NCBI GenBank assembly: GCA_947457025.1
Contig: CANGUI010000102.1
Coordinates: 1-6,506 of the forward strand
Reading direction: 5' to 3'
Source: Flammeovirgaceae bacterium
Lineage (GTDB): Bacteria > Bacteroidota > Bacteroidia > Cytophagales > Cyclobacteriaceae
DNA length: 6,506 nucleotides
Shown here: positions 1 through 6,506 of the stretch, piece by piece
How the letters are laid out: each line of letters opens with the position of its first letter
Position numbering within the stretch: position 1 is the stretch's first letter
Made by a program: the position numbers and the translations under genes
The notes under the pieces: model-generated
What the model was told of the DNA's origin: nothing
Databases searched by the model: none
Seen by the model: the letters and a program-made list of their open reading frames with translations, nothing else

Positions 1-1550
1 ATGATTTGCCGTCCTCGCAACGGTTCGCCCGTGAACGGAATTTTCTGCGACAGGATAACCTGCCGAAAGAGCTTTTGAAAACCGCGCCAGTCAGGCCAGC
101 GATCGCTGTCCTGAAAAATAAATTTTAATCGTGCCAGGTGTTGATAGAAATGAAACGCATACTCCCGATCAAAGCTTTCCTTATCGGTGAAAGAAGCCCC
201 CAGGTATTGTACAAGTTCAAGCAAATAATCGACCGCGCGCGGAGCATCCGCAGGTTGAAAAAGCACTTGAAAAAATGCATGGGCTTGCTGCAGTTCAGTT
301 GCCGGTAACCGAAGCTGATTGTTTTTCACGATTTTGTGCTGGATTCGGGCGCATTCTTGTTCGGCCAATGCAAGTGTATAAGCATGCCCCAGCACAGCAG
401 ACACTTCCCGGTACGAAAATGCATCGTCCTTCCGCCTCACCTGCATTTCAATCAGCAAATCGAGCAGCGTAAAAAGAGGAGTGGCCGGCAGTGGGAAACC
501 CATGGTGACGTTAATGCACGTCAGTTCCTCGGGCAGGGAATGCAACACCGGCAGCAGCATCGCTTCGTCTGGCAGCACGATGACCGTGCGGCTCAACTCT
601 TGTTCACGCTGCTCCGTTGGAATCTGCGCCAAAATCTCCTTTACCCGCTCACCCGCCAGTTTGGCCTGACCGATTTTCTGTGAGACTCCTGTGAGCACAA
701 TCTTTCGCTGGACGGCAAAGTGCGCAGGCCATGCAGACGGAAATGTCTTGCCGAGAACAGGATGCCTGCTATACAAACGGGCGAATGTGCCGGCCTCCTG
801 ACGGGCATCATTAACATAATACGCATCGTAATCCCAAAATACGCGGGCACCCTGCTTCACATAGACTGACAGCAAAGTTTCCTCCGCGCGGGTGAGCGCA
901 TTAAAACCGGCAAACACGACCGAGGCTGCCACACCGGTATTCGGGGGCTTTTCTTCAAGCAGGCCGGCTACCTCGCGGTGAATCAACCCTTCGTACGCAA
1001 ATTCCCTCTGGCGCAACGACTTTACAAACTCCGCATACACCTCCGGAAGCTTTCGCCACAACTTCAGAAATTCCTCTTTTGTGCGCGATGGCTGATCTTC
1101 GAAATGCAGCCAAAACTCTTTCAAAAAAAACTTTTGCTCGTCCGTCAGATAATCGAACGTTTCATCCAGTTCCTTCAGCTTGCTCAAGTCCTTAAAAAGC
1201 AAACCTGCTTTTACGCAATACCTATCGACCTCATCGAAATCGCGCAGCAGCATATCGCCCCAGAAATAAAATTGATCAAACGGTTCTTCACGCCCGATCA
1301 CCCGTGTGTAGATGCGGTACAACTCATAGATAAGTGTCAGCCGGTCGGGCTGGTGCAGGGTGCTGTGTTCCTGAAAAAATTCTTCAATGCTGACCAACCT
1401 GGGCGACCACTGCGGCCGTGTGAGGCGCTGGGCCAAGTAGTGCTGAAAAAACAATCCCGCCCTTCGGTTGGGAAATACAACCGTTAACTGATCAAGCGGA
1501 AAGCCCCCATCTAGTATGTCATTGGCAAGTTGTTGCAGGAAGGGTGTCAT
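1..1550 (-). CDS. AddB-like PD-(D/E)XK nuclease family protein, N-terminal 516 codons (runs off the left edge)
   Basis: Probable second subunit of an AddAB/RexAB-type double-strand-break repair helicase-nuclease, acting in the cytoplasm with the helicase encoded just upstream. Read on the minus strand from ATG at 1550, the frame is open for 516 codons to the window edge; I checked every codon and found no stop or frameshift. Residues 24-35 read VVFPNRRAGLFF, typical of the N-terminus of the Bacteroidota family. Further family-like segments are FAGFNALTRAEE (213-224), a WDYDAYY stretch near 239, NVTMGFPL (347-354) followed by TPLF, and GEPLRGRQI at the very edge (508-516), which in relatives precedes a conserved MG. 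No Walker A (GxxxxGKT) is visible, unlike Bacillus AddB. The nuclease domain should lie in the missing C-terminal half, as relatives are roughly 900-1000 residues. The start is supported by the family-like N-terminus and an in-frame TAA only seven codons upstream; an in-frame TTG two codons earlier is less likely. AGG lies seven bases before the ATG. Family call strong; AddB role inferred. Confidence 0.9.
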   Translation of the reverse strand, partial: MTPFLQQLANDILDGGFPLDQLTVVFPNRRAGLFFQHYLAQRLTRPQWSPRLVSIEEFFQEHSTLHQPDRLTLIYELYRIYTRVIGREEPFDQFYFWGDMLLRDFDEVDRYCVKAGLLFKDLSKLKELDETFDYLTDEQKFFLKEFWLHFEDQPSRTKEEFLKLWRKLPEVYAEFVKSLRQREFAYEGLIHREVAGLLEEKPPNTGVAASVVFAGFNALTRAEETLLSVYVKQGARVFWDYDAYYVNDARQEAGTFARLYSRHPVLGKTFPSAWPAHFAVQRKIVLTGVSQKIGQAKLAGERVKEILAQIPTEQREQELSRTVIVLPDEAMLLPVLHSLPEELTCINVTMGFPLPATPLFTLLDLLIEMQVRRKDDAFSYREVSAVLGHAYTLALAEQECARIQHKIVKNNQLRLPATELQQAHAFFQVLFQPADAPRAVDYLLELVQYLGASFTDKESFDREYAFHFYQHLARLKFIFQDSDRWPDWRGFQKLFRQVILSQKIPFTGEPLRGRQI

Positions 1551-1568
1551 TATCAAACCTGTTACTTG

Positions 1569-1718
1569 TTAGCATAAAAACCGAAACAACCGAAACGGAA
1601 CTTTATGTAATGCTTCTACCTCCAAATCATCCGTCCTAACAAGTTCATTTTCAGCTACTACTACCTGTTGAATCAATTTACATCGTCCCCCTATCTCAAA
1701 AATAAAAACGCTCTTCAT
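1569..1718 (-). CDS. Possible 49-residue small protein between the two repair genes
   Basis: An ATG at 1718 opens a 49-codon frame ending in TAA at 1571-1569. It begins 11 bases after the helicase stop and ends 18 bases before the nuclease-family start, so it nearly fills the spacer. The product starts MKSVFIFEIGG, has an acidic middle (residues about 23-36) and a basic aromatic end (PFRLFRFLC). I do not recognise it. It is in the same frame as the downstream gene, with TAA and six more codons between them. Against it: the only Shine-Dalgarno-like AGG touches the ATG, so spacing is poor; an open run of 50 codons is not rare by chance; and the -7 promoter match at 1697-1704 would start transcription inside it. 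It could be a real operon small protein, a leader peptide, a decayed N-terminal extension, or chance. Confidence 0.25.
   Translation of the reverse strand: MKSVFIFEIGGRCKLIQQVVVAENELVRTDDLEVEALHKVPFRLFRFLC
1579..1596. repeat. Exact tandem repeat, two 9-base units
   Basis: The plus strand reads AACCGAAAC twice in a row, and further CGG follows directly. On the minus strand this is GTTTCGGTT twice, lying 29-46 bases upstream of the nuclease-family start. The unit is three codons long and keeps the small open frame intact (FRL then FRF). Two adjacent copies suggest either a simple slippage duplication or a paired protein-binding site; nothing else in the window repeats it as far as I can see. 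Confidence 0.4.
1697..1704 (-). promoter_or_regulatory. Candidate -7 element for internal transcription of the AddB-like gene
   Basis: The minus strand reads TATTTTTG, an exact match to the Bacteroidota primary sigma factor -7 consensus TAnnTTTG. It lies about 150 bases upstream of the nuclease-family ATG. No good TTG-type -33 element is seen at the expected distance of about 20 bases upstream; that region reads AATTTAGG. A short AT-rich match like this can occur by chance, so this is a weak call. If active, it would give the downstream gene its own transcript with a long leader. Confidence 0.2.
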
Positions 1719-1729
1719 CCTAAATTGGC

Positions 1730-4700
1730 TCAGCTAAACAAAGAACCACTCGATCCATCCAAAACCTCCACCACCTCGTTATTTTGCACATACAGCAAAT
1801 AGGCATTCACATTCGGATAGCCCATCGCCCCCAGTACTGCTGCATATTGTTGCACTTGTTCCTGATCCCCGGCCGACTTCTCACCTGTTTTAAAATCGAC
1901 AATGACGGTGGCGGACTTGCCGATCATTACGCGGTCGATCCGCTTCTGCCGATCACCCGGCAGGAGCACAGAGGCCTCCGTTTTCACTTGCCACTGCTTC
2001 TCAAACCAACCCGAAATCACCGGATGCCGCATCATGCCCTGAATGCGGGATGAAACCCATTCCTGCACGTGCTCATCCACCGGGTTCTCTTCAAAAAATA
2101 TTTTCACCGCCAAGGAACAGTCCTCCCGGTGATGGATCCTCGCCAACACCTGATGGAGCAAAATGCCTTGATTGATTTTAGTGCGCCTGTCGCATATTTC
2201 GGTACCAAAAAATTCGCTACCCTGCCGCTTGATCACCAGCCGCTTGCGCCAGTCGCTGGACGCGTATGTATTCAGTCGAATCGGTCTGATAGCTTCCTGT
2301 GGCACTGCTGTTTCCAGCCGTTTCATTTCTCCTTTTTCAAAAATCAGTCCGCTGAAATGACTGGTAAACTCCACATCCGCAGAGAGCACCTGGTGTACAA
2401 GCTTCGCGGTGTCAGACATGCTGTTCTCACCATTTTTGGAAATGGTAGGTTTCGGAGCAAATACCAACATGCCCCACTCCGCCCGGGTGAAGGCCACGTA
2501 GAGTAAGTTCAGGTTGTCGAGGTAGCATTTTGTACGTTCCTGCCGATAGGTTCCTGCAAAATGGGTGTTCTGCAATTTTCCGGAATAACTAACAGCCAAA
2601 GGCCCAAGCGAAGAAAATGGTTCCTCCTCACTGTGTACCCACAGCTGCGGGGACTTTTTATGGTCCATTTGCCAACTACAGAAGGGCAACAGCACAAACC
2701 GAAACTGCAAACCCTTGGCGTTGTGTATGGTAAGAATGGTTACAGCATCCATCGAGCCCGACCCCTGAACAGATCTTTTGCCTTTGTTGATCTCCCACCA
2801 CTCCAGAAACGACCGCAGATCGGTTTTCTCCCGCATTGAAAATTCCAACACCATGTCCTGAAATGCCTGAAGGTAGGCGAGTTCTTCGGCTTTTTCGCCC
2901 AGCCTGAAAATCCGGATCAACTCCTCGGCCAACTCAAACAGTGATAATTTCGTGAGGTGGTGTGCCTCGAAGATAAATTCCTCCGGAATAAATCCGGCCA
3001 GTTCATTGCGTTCTACCTTCACAAACAAATCGCGCGAAGCATCTCCAGCTAACTCAAAAGCCAGTTGGGCACGTGCGATCTTATCCTCCGGATTGATAAG
3101 GAATTGAAATGCGGTGATGAGTACATTAACCGACCACGACGCATCAAGTCTCAATGAGTCATTGGACACCACATCGTACCGGAAGTCGGGTTTTGCATCA
3201 GGGGATTGCTGATGTTGCAGTAGAAAGTTCGCAATACGTTGACCCTCTTTGTTTTCGCGAACGAGAATGGCAATGTCCTTTAAAGCCACACCTTTTTCCT
3301 TCAATTGCTCCAGCCGCCCTGGCAACTGTTTCAATACACGCTCCTCCCACCTCTCTTCATCTTCTTCCAAAAATTCAATGCGCACATAACCTGCCTCCGG
3401 CCATTTGGACTTCAACTGCGCCACGTCGCCATACACCCGGGCAGGTAATTCATCTTCCACCGCCTGGGCCACCAACGGTGCCGCACCTGTAAAAAAACGA
3501 TTATTGAATTCTACCAGATGGCCGGCACTTCGGAAATTCCGGTCAAGCGCCTGCACGTTCACACGATCGGCACCAAACCTCCGGGTTACGTCACTCTGCA
3601 GCAGCTGTAAATCGCCACCGCGCCAGCGGTAAATGGACTGCTTGACATCGCCCACGATCAGGTTTTGGTAATTTTGGTCAGCTGCTTCGCTGAGCAGAGG
3701 AACAAAATTCTCCCATTGAAAGCGGCTGGTGTCCTGAAACTCATCCATCAGATAGTGTTTATACCACGACCCTACTTTCTCATAAATGAAAGGTGTATCG
3801 CTATCGCGGATTAAACCCTGGAGGAAATGCGGAGCGTCCGACAGCAGCATCACATTATTTTCGCTTTTGTAATGCTGCAACTTGCGCATGACATCGGCCA
3901 ACATACCAAAGGCATAGTAATTTTTTAAAATGATATTCGCTGTGTTGTAGCCAATGACATGTCGTTCATCATATGCGGCCATTTCGCGTAGAATCGGCAG
4001 CAGGTATCGCTCAGCTACTGCTTTCATCTTCTCACGATTTACTCCATCACCCGCCCAGGCCTGGGCATCGGCCAGATAACTTTGAAGTCGGGGCGCTCTC
4101 ATTTCTACGTATTTGCCGTTCGAGAAATTCCGGAAATAGGTATAAGCAGTTCCTTGGTTTTTGTACTTAAAATCCTCAACCGAAAGCCCTTCTGCATTTA
4201 TGATGGCCAGTGCTTTATCAGCGTTGGTTTTCATCATCTCTTCAAAATCTTTTTTTACTTGCCTCAATACCTGTAAAGCTCCTTCATGGTTCTTATTGGA
4301 CTTTTCCAGAACCAGCCGTTCCACCCGCTTGAATTCTTCGGTAAAGACCTGGCGCGCAAAGTCCTCCAACGACCGCGTGATATTCCACGAAGCCCCATCT
4401 TTGACGCGATCGCGTGAAAAGCACACCACCCATTCCGTTAGTTGCTGGTGATCCGGCCCCAATTCATCCAGCAAAGCTGCTACGACTTCTTCCAGCACCA
4501 GATCATTGTCCAGTTCGAGCCGGAAGTTGCCAAGGAGGCCCGCCTCCCGCGTAAAAGACCTGATCACCCGTTGGAAGAAAGCATCGATGGTGCTGACGGA
4601 AAACTGCGAGTAGCGATGCAGAATCAGCGAAAGCACTTCTGCACTTCTATCACGCAATTGCTGATCGGTAAATCCCAGTTCGTTTTTCAGTTCTTCCGCT

Positions 4701-4912
4701 AGGTTGTTGGGCTGCCCGGATGCAAAGTTGGCCAGGTATTCCAGAATCCTTTGCTTCATTTCCTGCGTAGCTTTTTTGGCGAAGGTCACTGCCAAGATGT
4801 GGCGAAAGCCATCGGCACCCGCTGCGAGTGCCAGCTTGATATACTCCTTTGCCAGCGTGCGGGTTTTGCCGGATCCGGCCGAGGATCGGTAAACAGTGAA
4901 AGGCTTCTGCAT
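1730..4912 (-). CDS. AddA/RexA-like UvrD-family helicase with C-terminal RecB-type nuclease domain (1060 residues, complete)
   Basis: ATP-driven superfamily 1A DNA helicase and nuclease, expected to unwind and resect broken DNA ends in the cytoplasm before RecA loading. Visible motifs in order: Walker A SAGSGKT (11-17); motif Ia TFAKKATQEM (43-52), which departs from the usual TFTNKA; Walker B/motif II DEFQDTS (390-396); motif III GDVKQSIYRWRGGD (421-434); motif IV DRNFRS (457-462); motif V TILTIHNAKGLQF (725-737); motif VI LLYVAFTRAE (803-812). The C-terminal nuclease core shows GILLHQVL (916-923), E979, RIDRV (991-995), the D-x-K pair D1006 and K1008 in VDFKTGE, and a QxxxY motif Q1019-Y1023. 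All expected catalytic residues appear present, so both activities should be intact. Only one in-frame ATG fits: a TGA lies eleven codons upstream with no other ATG between, and Walker A sits at the usual distance from the N-terminus. It is the upstream gene of a likely operon with the AddB-like gene. RecB or PcrA are less fitting, given the partner and the length. Confidence 0.96.
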   Translation of the reverse strand: MQKPFTVYRSSAGSGKTRTLAKEYIKLALAAGADGFRHILAVTFAKKATQEMKQRILEYLANFASGQPNNLAEELKNELGFTDQQLRDRSAEVLSLILHRYSQFSVSTIDAFFQRVIRSFTREAGLLGNFRLELDNDLVLEEVVAALLDELGPDHQQLTEWVVCFSRDRVKDGASWNITRSLEDFARQVFTEEFKRVERLVLEKSNKNHEGALQVLRQVKKDFEEMMKTNADKALAIINAEGLSVEDFKYKNQGTAYTYFRNFSNGKYVEMRAPRLQSYLADAQAWAGDGVNREKMKAVAERYLLPILREMAAYDERHVIGYNTANIILKNYYAFGMLADVMRKLQHYKSENNVMLLSDAPHFLQGLIRDSDTPFIYEKVGSWYKHYLMDEFQDTSRFQWENFVPLLSEAADQNYQNLIVGDVKQSIYRWRGGDLQLLQSDVTRRFGADRVNVQALDRNFRSAGHLVEFNNRFFTGAAPLVAQAVEDELPARVYGDVAQLKSKWPEAGYVRIEFLEEDEERWEERVLKQLPGRLEQLKEKGVALKDIAILVRENKEGQRIANFLLQHQQSPDAKPDFRYDVVSNDSLRLDASWSVNVLITAFQFLINPEDKIARAQLAFELAGDASRDLFVKVERNELAGFIPEEFIFEAHHLTKLSLFELAEELIRIFRLGEKAEELAYLQAFQDMVLEFSMREKTDLRSFLEWWEINKGKRSVQGSGSMDAVTILTIHNAKGLQFRFVLLPFCSWQMDHKKSPQLWVHSEEEPFSSLGPLAVSYSGKLQNTHFAGTYRQERTKCYLDNLNLLYVAFTRAEWGMLVFAPKPTISKNGENSMSDTAKLVHQVLSADVEFTSHFSGLIFEKGEMKRLETAVPQEAIRPIRLNTYASSDWRKRLVIKRQGSEFFGTEICDRRTKINQGILLHQVLARIHHREDCSLAVKIFFEENPVDEHVQEWVSSRIQGMMRHPVISGWFEKQWQVKTEASVLLPGDRQKRIDRVMIGKSATVIVDFKTGEKSAGDQEQVQQYAAVLGAMGYPNVNAYLLYVQNNEVVEVLDGSSGSLFS

Positions 4913-4965
4913 CAGATGTACAAGGTAGTCAGGAATTGGCTCTCACCTGCATGGCATTAAAAAAA

Positions 4966-4975
4966 ATTCCGGAAT
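4966..4975. repeat. 10-base perfect palindrome in the divergent spacer
   Basis: ATTCCGGAAT is its own reverse complement. It sits 43 bases before the patatin ATG and 54 bases before the helicase ATG, next to an A8 tract. The position would suit an operator for a dimeric regulator acting on either gene. However, 10-base palindromes are common by chance and the symmetry does not extend further, so function is speculative. Confidence 0.2.
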
Positions 4976-5002
4976 CTAAGTATCAGCGAAAATCAATACA
5001 TT

Positions 5003-5007
5003 AGAGG
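5003..5007 (+). promoter_or_regulatory. Likely ribosome binding site of the patatin gene
   Basis: AGAGG ends ten bases before the ATG at 5018, a partial but usable Shine-Dalgarno match. It supports that ATG as the start. Reading upstream in frame there is no other ATG before a TAA at 4958-4960. Confidence 0.4.
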
Positions 5008-5017
5008 TACTATTTCT

Positions 5018-6506
5018 ATGCTTCGAGCGCTTTATTTTTTTCTACCGAAGGTGTACTTCTCGTTTCCCGTGCAACTGCTGCTCAATAATTTCAGGCGGAA
5101 CCAGGTGTTGATTCTATGCTGGATCATTCTGTTCGCCATGATCACCGGAAATTTCGGGCGGTACTTAGGAATACCTTATCTTTTTCTGGATCCGGAATAC
5201 CTTAACCGGGTTGATTTCACCAGCTTTCTGATCATGGGATCGGTAATGGCAGGATTCACCACGGCTTTTCACATTACCGGCTACATCAATGACGGTCACC
5301 GCTTTTCCTTTATCGGTGCGCTGCCTAAGCCCTTCACGCGCTTTGCCGTGAATAACAGTCTCATACCAGTTGCTTTTCTGACTGTCTACCTCTATGAAAT
5401 CATTGTGTTTCAGGTCAACAACGAGTACCAGAGCCAGTACGGTGTGATCACGGCCCTGGCGGGGTTAATCACGGGTTATGGTATTACGATTTTAGGTTTT
5501 TATACCTACTTCCGTTTTACCAATAAAGACATCTTCAGGTATGTGGTATGCCGGATTGATGACCGTCTGAAATCAACCGTCAAAATAACCCGTGCCAGTG
5601 CGCTTCGAAAACTGGACATTGCCAGAAAAAAGCAGGTGCGCGTAGACTACTACTGGGACGTCCTGAGTTTCAGGCCAGTTGAAACTACCCGCTTTTACGA
5701 TAAAGCCACCATCGTTCAGGTTTTTGACCAAAACCATTTCAATCTGGTTATCATCGAACTTTTCATTTTTGTCGTAGTGTTGATATTAGGCGTATTCAAG
5801 GATAACCCGATTTTCCAGCTGCCTGCCGCAGCCAGTTTTATCATCTTCCTCACCATTTTCGTCATGCTGTCGGGCGCCTTCAAATACTGGTTCGGGGGTT
5901 GGTCGGCCACGATGGGACTCATTCTCTTTTTGCTGGTCAACTATTTGGTAGGTGAGGATTTCTTCAGCCGGAAATACGAAGCTTTTGGATTGAATTATGC
6001 CACCGAACCTGCTCCCTACAACATCGGATCACTTCAGCAACTCAACGACAGTGTTCATCAGGAGGGAGACCGACGCGTTACGCTGATTGGCCTCCGGAAC
6101 TGGCGCAAAAAATTCGGTGAAGAAAAACCAAAAATGGTCTTTCAGTGTGTCAGCGGAGGAGGCAAGCGTGCGGCACTTTGGACACTGAATGCGTTGCAGC
6201 ATGCCGATAGCCTGACAACCGGTGCATTCATGCGCCAAACGATTTTAGTGACTGGCGCTTCGGGGGGCTTGATTGGTGCCAGTTATTTTCGAGAGTTAAA
6301 ACTCCGACAGCTGCAGGGCGAAAAAATCAACCCCTATGCAGCTGTACACCGTAACCGGATTGCCACCGACAACCTCAATCCCCTAATTTTCAGTTTGCTG
6401 GCCAATGACCTTTTTGTTGGCTTGACGCGATATGAATACGGTGGCATGACACACAAACGCGACCGCGCCTATACATTCGAAGAGCAGCTGAATGAAATTA
6501 CAGAAG
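5018..6506 (+). CDS. Patatin-like phospholipase with multi-pass membrane N-terminal region (first 496 codons; runs off the right edge)
   Basis: Predicted membrane-embedded serine lipid hydrolase. The frame is open from ATG 5018 to the window end with no stop. The first 310 or so residues hold about seven hydrophobic segments, judged by eye near 29-45, 68-88, 113-133, 142-165, 242-259, 271-287 and 297-311. A charged, basic loop (about 167-240) lies between the fourth and fifth. The patatin domain follows: an oxyanion-hole glycine motif GGGKR at 380-384, preceded by a beta-strand-like MVFQCVS, and the nucleophile elbow GASGG at 413-417, with S415 as the expected catalytic serine. The partner aspartate of the Ser-Asp dyad (usually a DGG or DGA motif) must lie beyond the window, so activity cannot be confirmed. 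Patatins hydrolyse acyl ester bonds of phospholipids or neutral lipids; the substrate here is unknown. It is transcribed away from the repair genes and appears functionally separate. The patatin call is strong; helix number and topology are approximate. Confidence 0.92.
   Translation, partial: MLRALYFFLPKVYFSFPVQLLLNNFRRNQVLILCWIILFAMITGNFGRYLGIPYLFLDPEYLNRVDFTSFLIMGSVMAGFTTAFHITGYINDGHRFSFIGALPKPFTRFAVNNSLIPVAFLTVYLYEIIVFQVNNEYQSQYGVITALAGLITGYGITILGFYTYFRFTNKDIFRYVVCRIDDRLKSTVKITRASALRKLDIARKKQVRVDYYWDVLSFRPVETTRFYDKATIVQVFDQNHFNLVIIELFIFVVVLILGVFKDNPIFQLPAAASFIIFLTIFVMLSGAFKYWFGGWSATMGLILFLLVNYLVGEDFFSRKYEAFGLNYATEPAPYNIGSLQQLNDSVHQEGDRRVTLIGLRNWRKKFGEEKPKMVFQCVSGGGKRAALWTLNALQHADSLTTGAFMRQTILVTGASGGLIGASYFRELKLRQLQGEKINPYAAVHRNRIATDNLNPLIFSLLANDLFVGLTRYEYGGMTHKRDRAYTFEEQLNEITE

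Larger units (their letters stand above)
4913..5017. promoter_or_regulatory. Divergent intergenic region, expected to hold both promoters
   Basis: These 105 bases separate the divergently oriented helicase and patatin genes, so promoters for both should lie here or overlap the gene starts. By eye I find no convincing TAnnTTTG -7 element with a TTG -33 partner on either strand. Visible structure is a run of eight A (4959-4966) running into a perfect 10-base palindrome, ATTCCGGAAT (4966-4975). The helicase start at 4912 has no clear Shine-Dalgarno sequence, which is common in Bacteroidota. Confidence 0.5.

Noticed and set aside
978..1487. 169-codon open frame on the plus strand
   Set aside because: It lies codon for codon opposite the well-supported AddB-like frame, its product resembles no family I know, and it has no evident start signal. 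It is a shadow of the minus-strand gene.
1641..1660. GTA triplet repeat on the minus strand as a possible microsatellite
   Set aside because: Only three copies, which is within chance expectation.
1668..1676. Short inverted repeat TTGAATCAA in the operon spacer as a possible terminator or operator
   Set aside because: The arms are only four bases, with no GC-rich stem and no following T run on the transcribed strand.
2069..2506. 145-codon open frame on the plus strand
   Set aside because: It lies entirely inside the helicase gene, opposite the nuclease-linker region, and its translation has no recognisable domain.
3154..3492. 112-codon plus-strand frame rich in Pro, His and Ser
   Set aside because: It is the antisense of the central helicase region. 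The composition is typical of a shadow frame.
6029..6238. 69-codon minus-strand frame with CxxC-like cysteines (CTGC and CPKC) suggesting a zinc ribbon
   Set aside because: It is antisense to the patatin catalytic region (GGGKR). The cysteines arise from the complement of conserved sense codons, and there is no independent support.
1..6506. CRISPR arrays, tRNA or rRNA genes, insertion sequences, phage or defence islands
   Set aside because: No spaced repeats, cloverleaf structures, transposase-like frames or terminal inverted repeats were seen. The helicase-nuclease pair fits a core recombination role better than a defence system, since no methylase, toxin or effector accompanies it in the window.

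Overview
The window most likely comes from a Bacteroidota chromosome, probably a Cytophagales-type member. This rests on the style of the protein families: an AddA/RexA-like helicase-nuclease paired with the Bacteroidota kind of AddB-like partner, and a membrane-anchored patatin. Base composition looks roughly balanced by eye. No rRNA or tRNA is present to fix the taxonomy, so this is inference.

Layout. The minus strand carries a two-gene DNA-repair unit covering about three quarters of the window. A complete 1060-residue UvrD-type helicase with a C-terminal RecB-like nuclease (4912 down to 1730) comes first. It is followed by the first 516 codons of an AddB-like PD-(D/E)XK nuclease family protein (1550 down to 1), which runs off the left edge. 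The two are separated by 179 bases. That spacer is almost filled by a 49-codon open frame (1718 to 1569), in register with the downstream gene, and also holds a Bacteroidota-like -7 promoter match and a short tandem repeat. Divergently, on the plus strand, a patatin-like phospholipase with about seven membrane segments starts at 5018 and runs off the right edge. A 105-base divergent spacer (4913-5017) separates it from the helicase.

How they work together. The helicase and its partner are expected to form one complex that unwinds and trims double-strand DNA ends to prepare them for RecA-dependent recombination. All superfamily 1 helicase motifs and the nuclease residues are visible in the helicase. 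The visible part of the partner lacks a Walker A motif, so the helicase looks like the only motor. The patatin gene belongs to lipid metabolism or membrane biology and has no evident link to the repair pair beyond being its divergent neighbour.

I found no CRISPR array, insertion sequence, RNA gene, phage gene or toxin-antitoxin module. This looks like ordinary core genome. The less routine points are the in-register small frame between the repair genes, a changed helicase motif Ia, and the membrane-patatin architecture.
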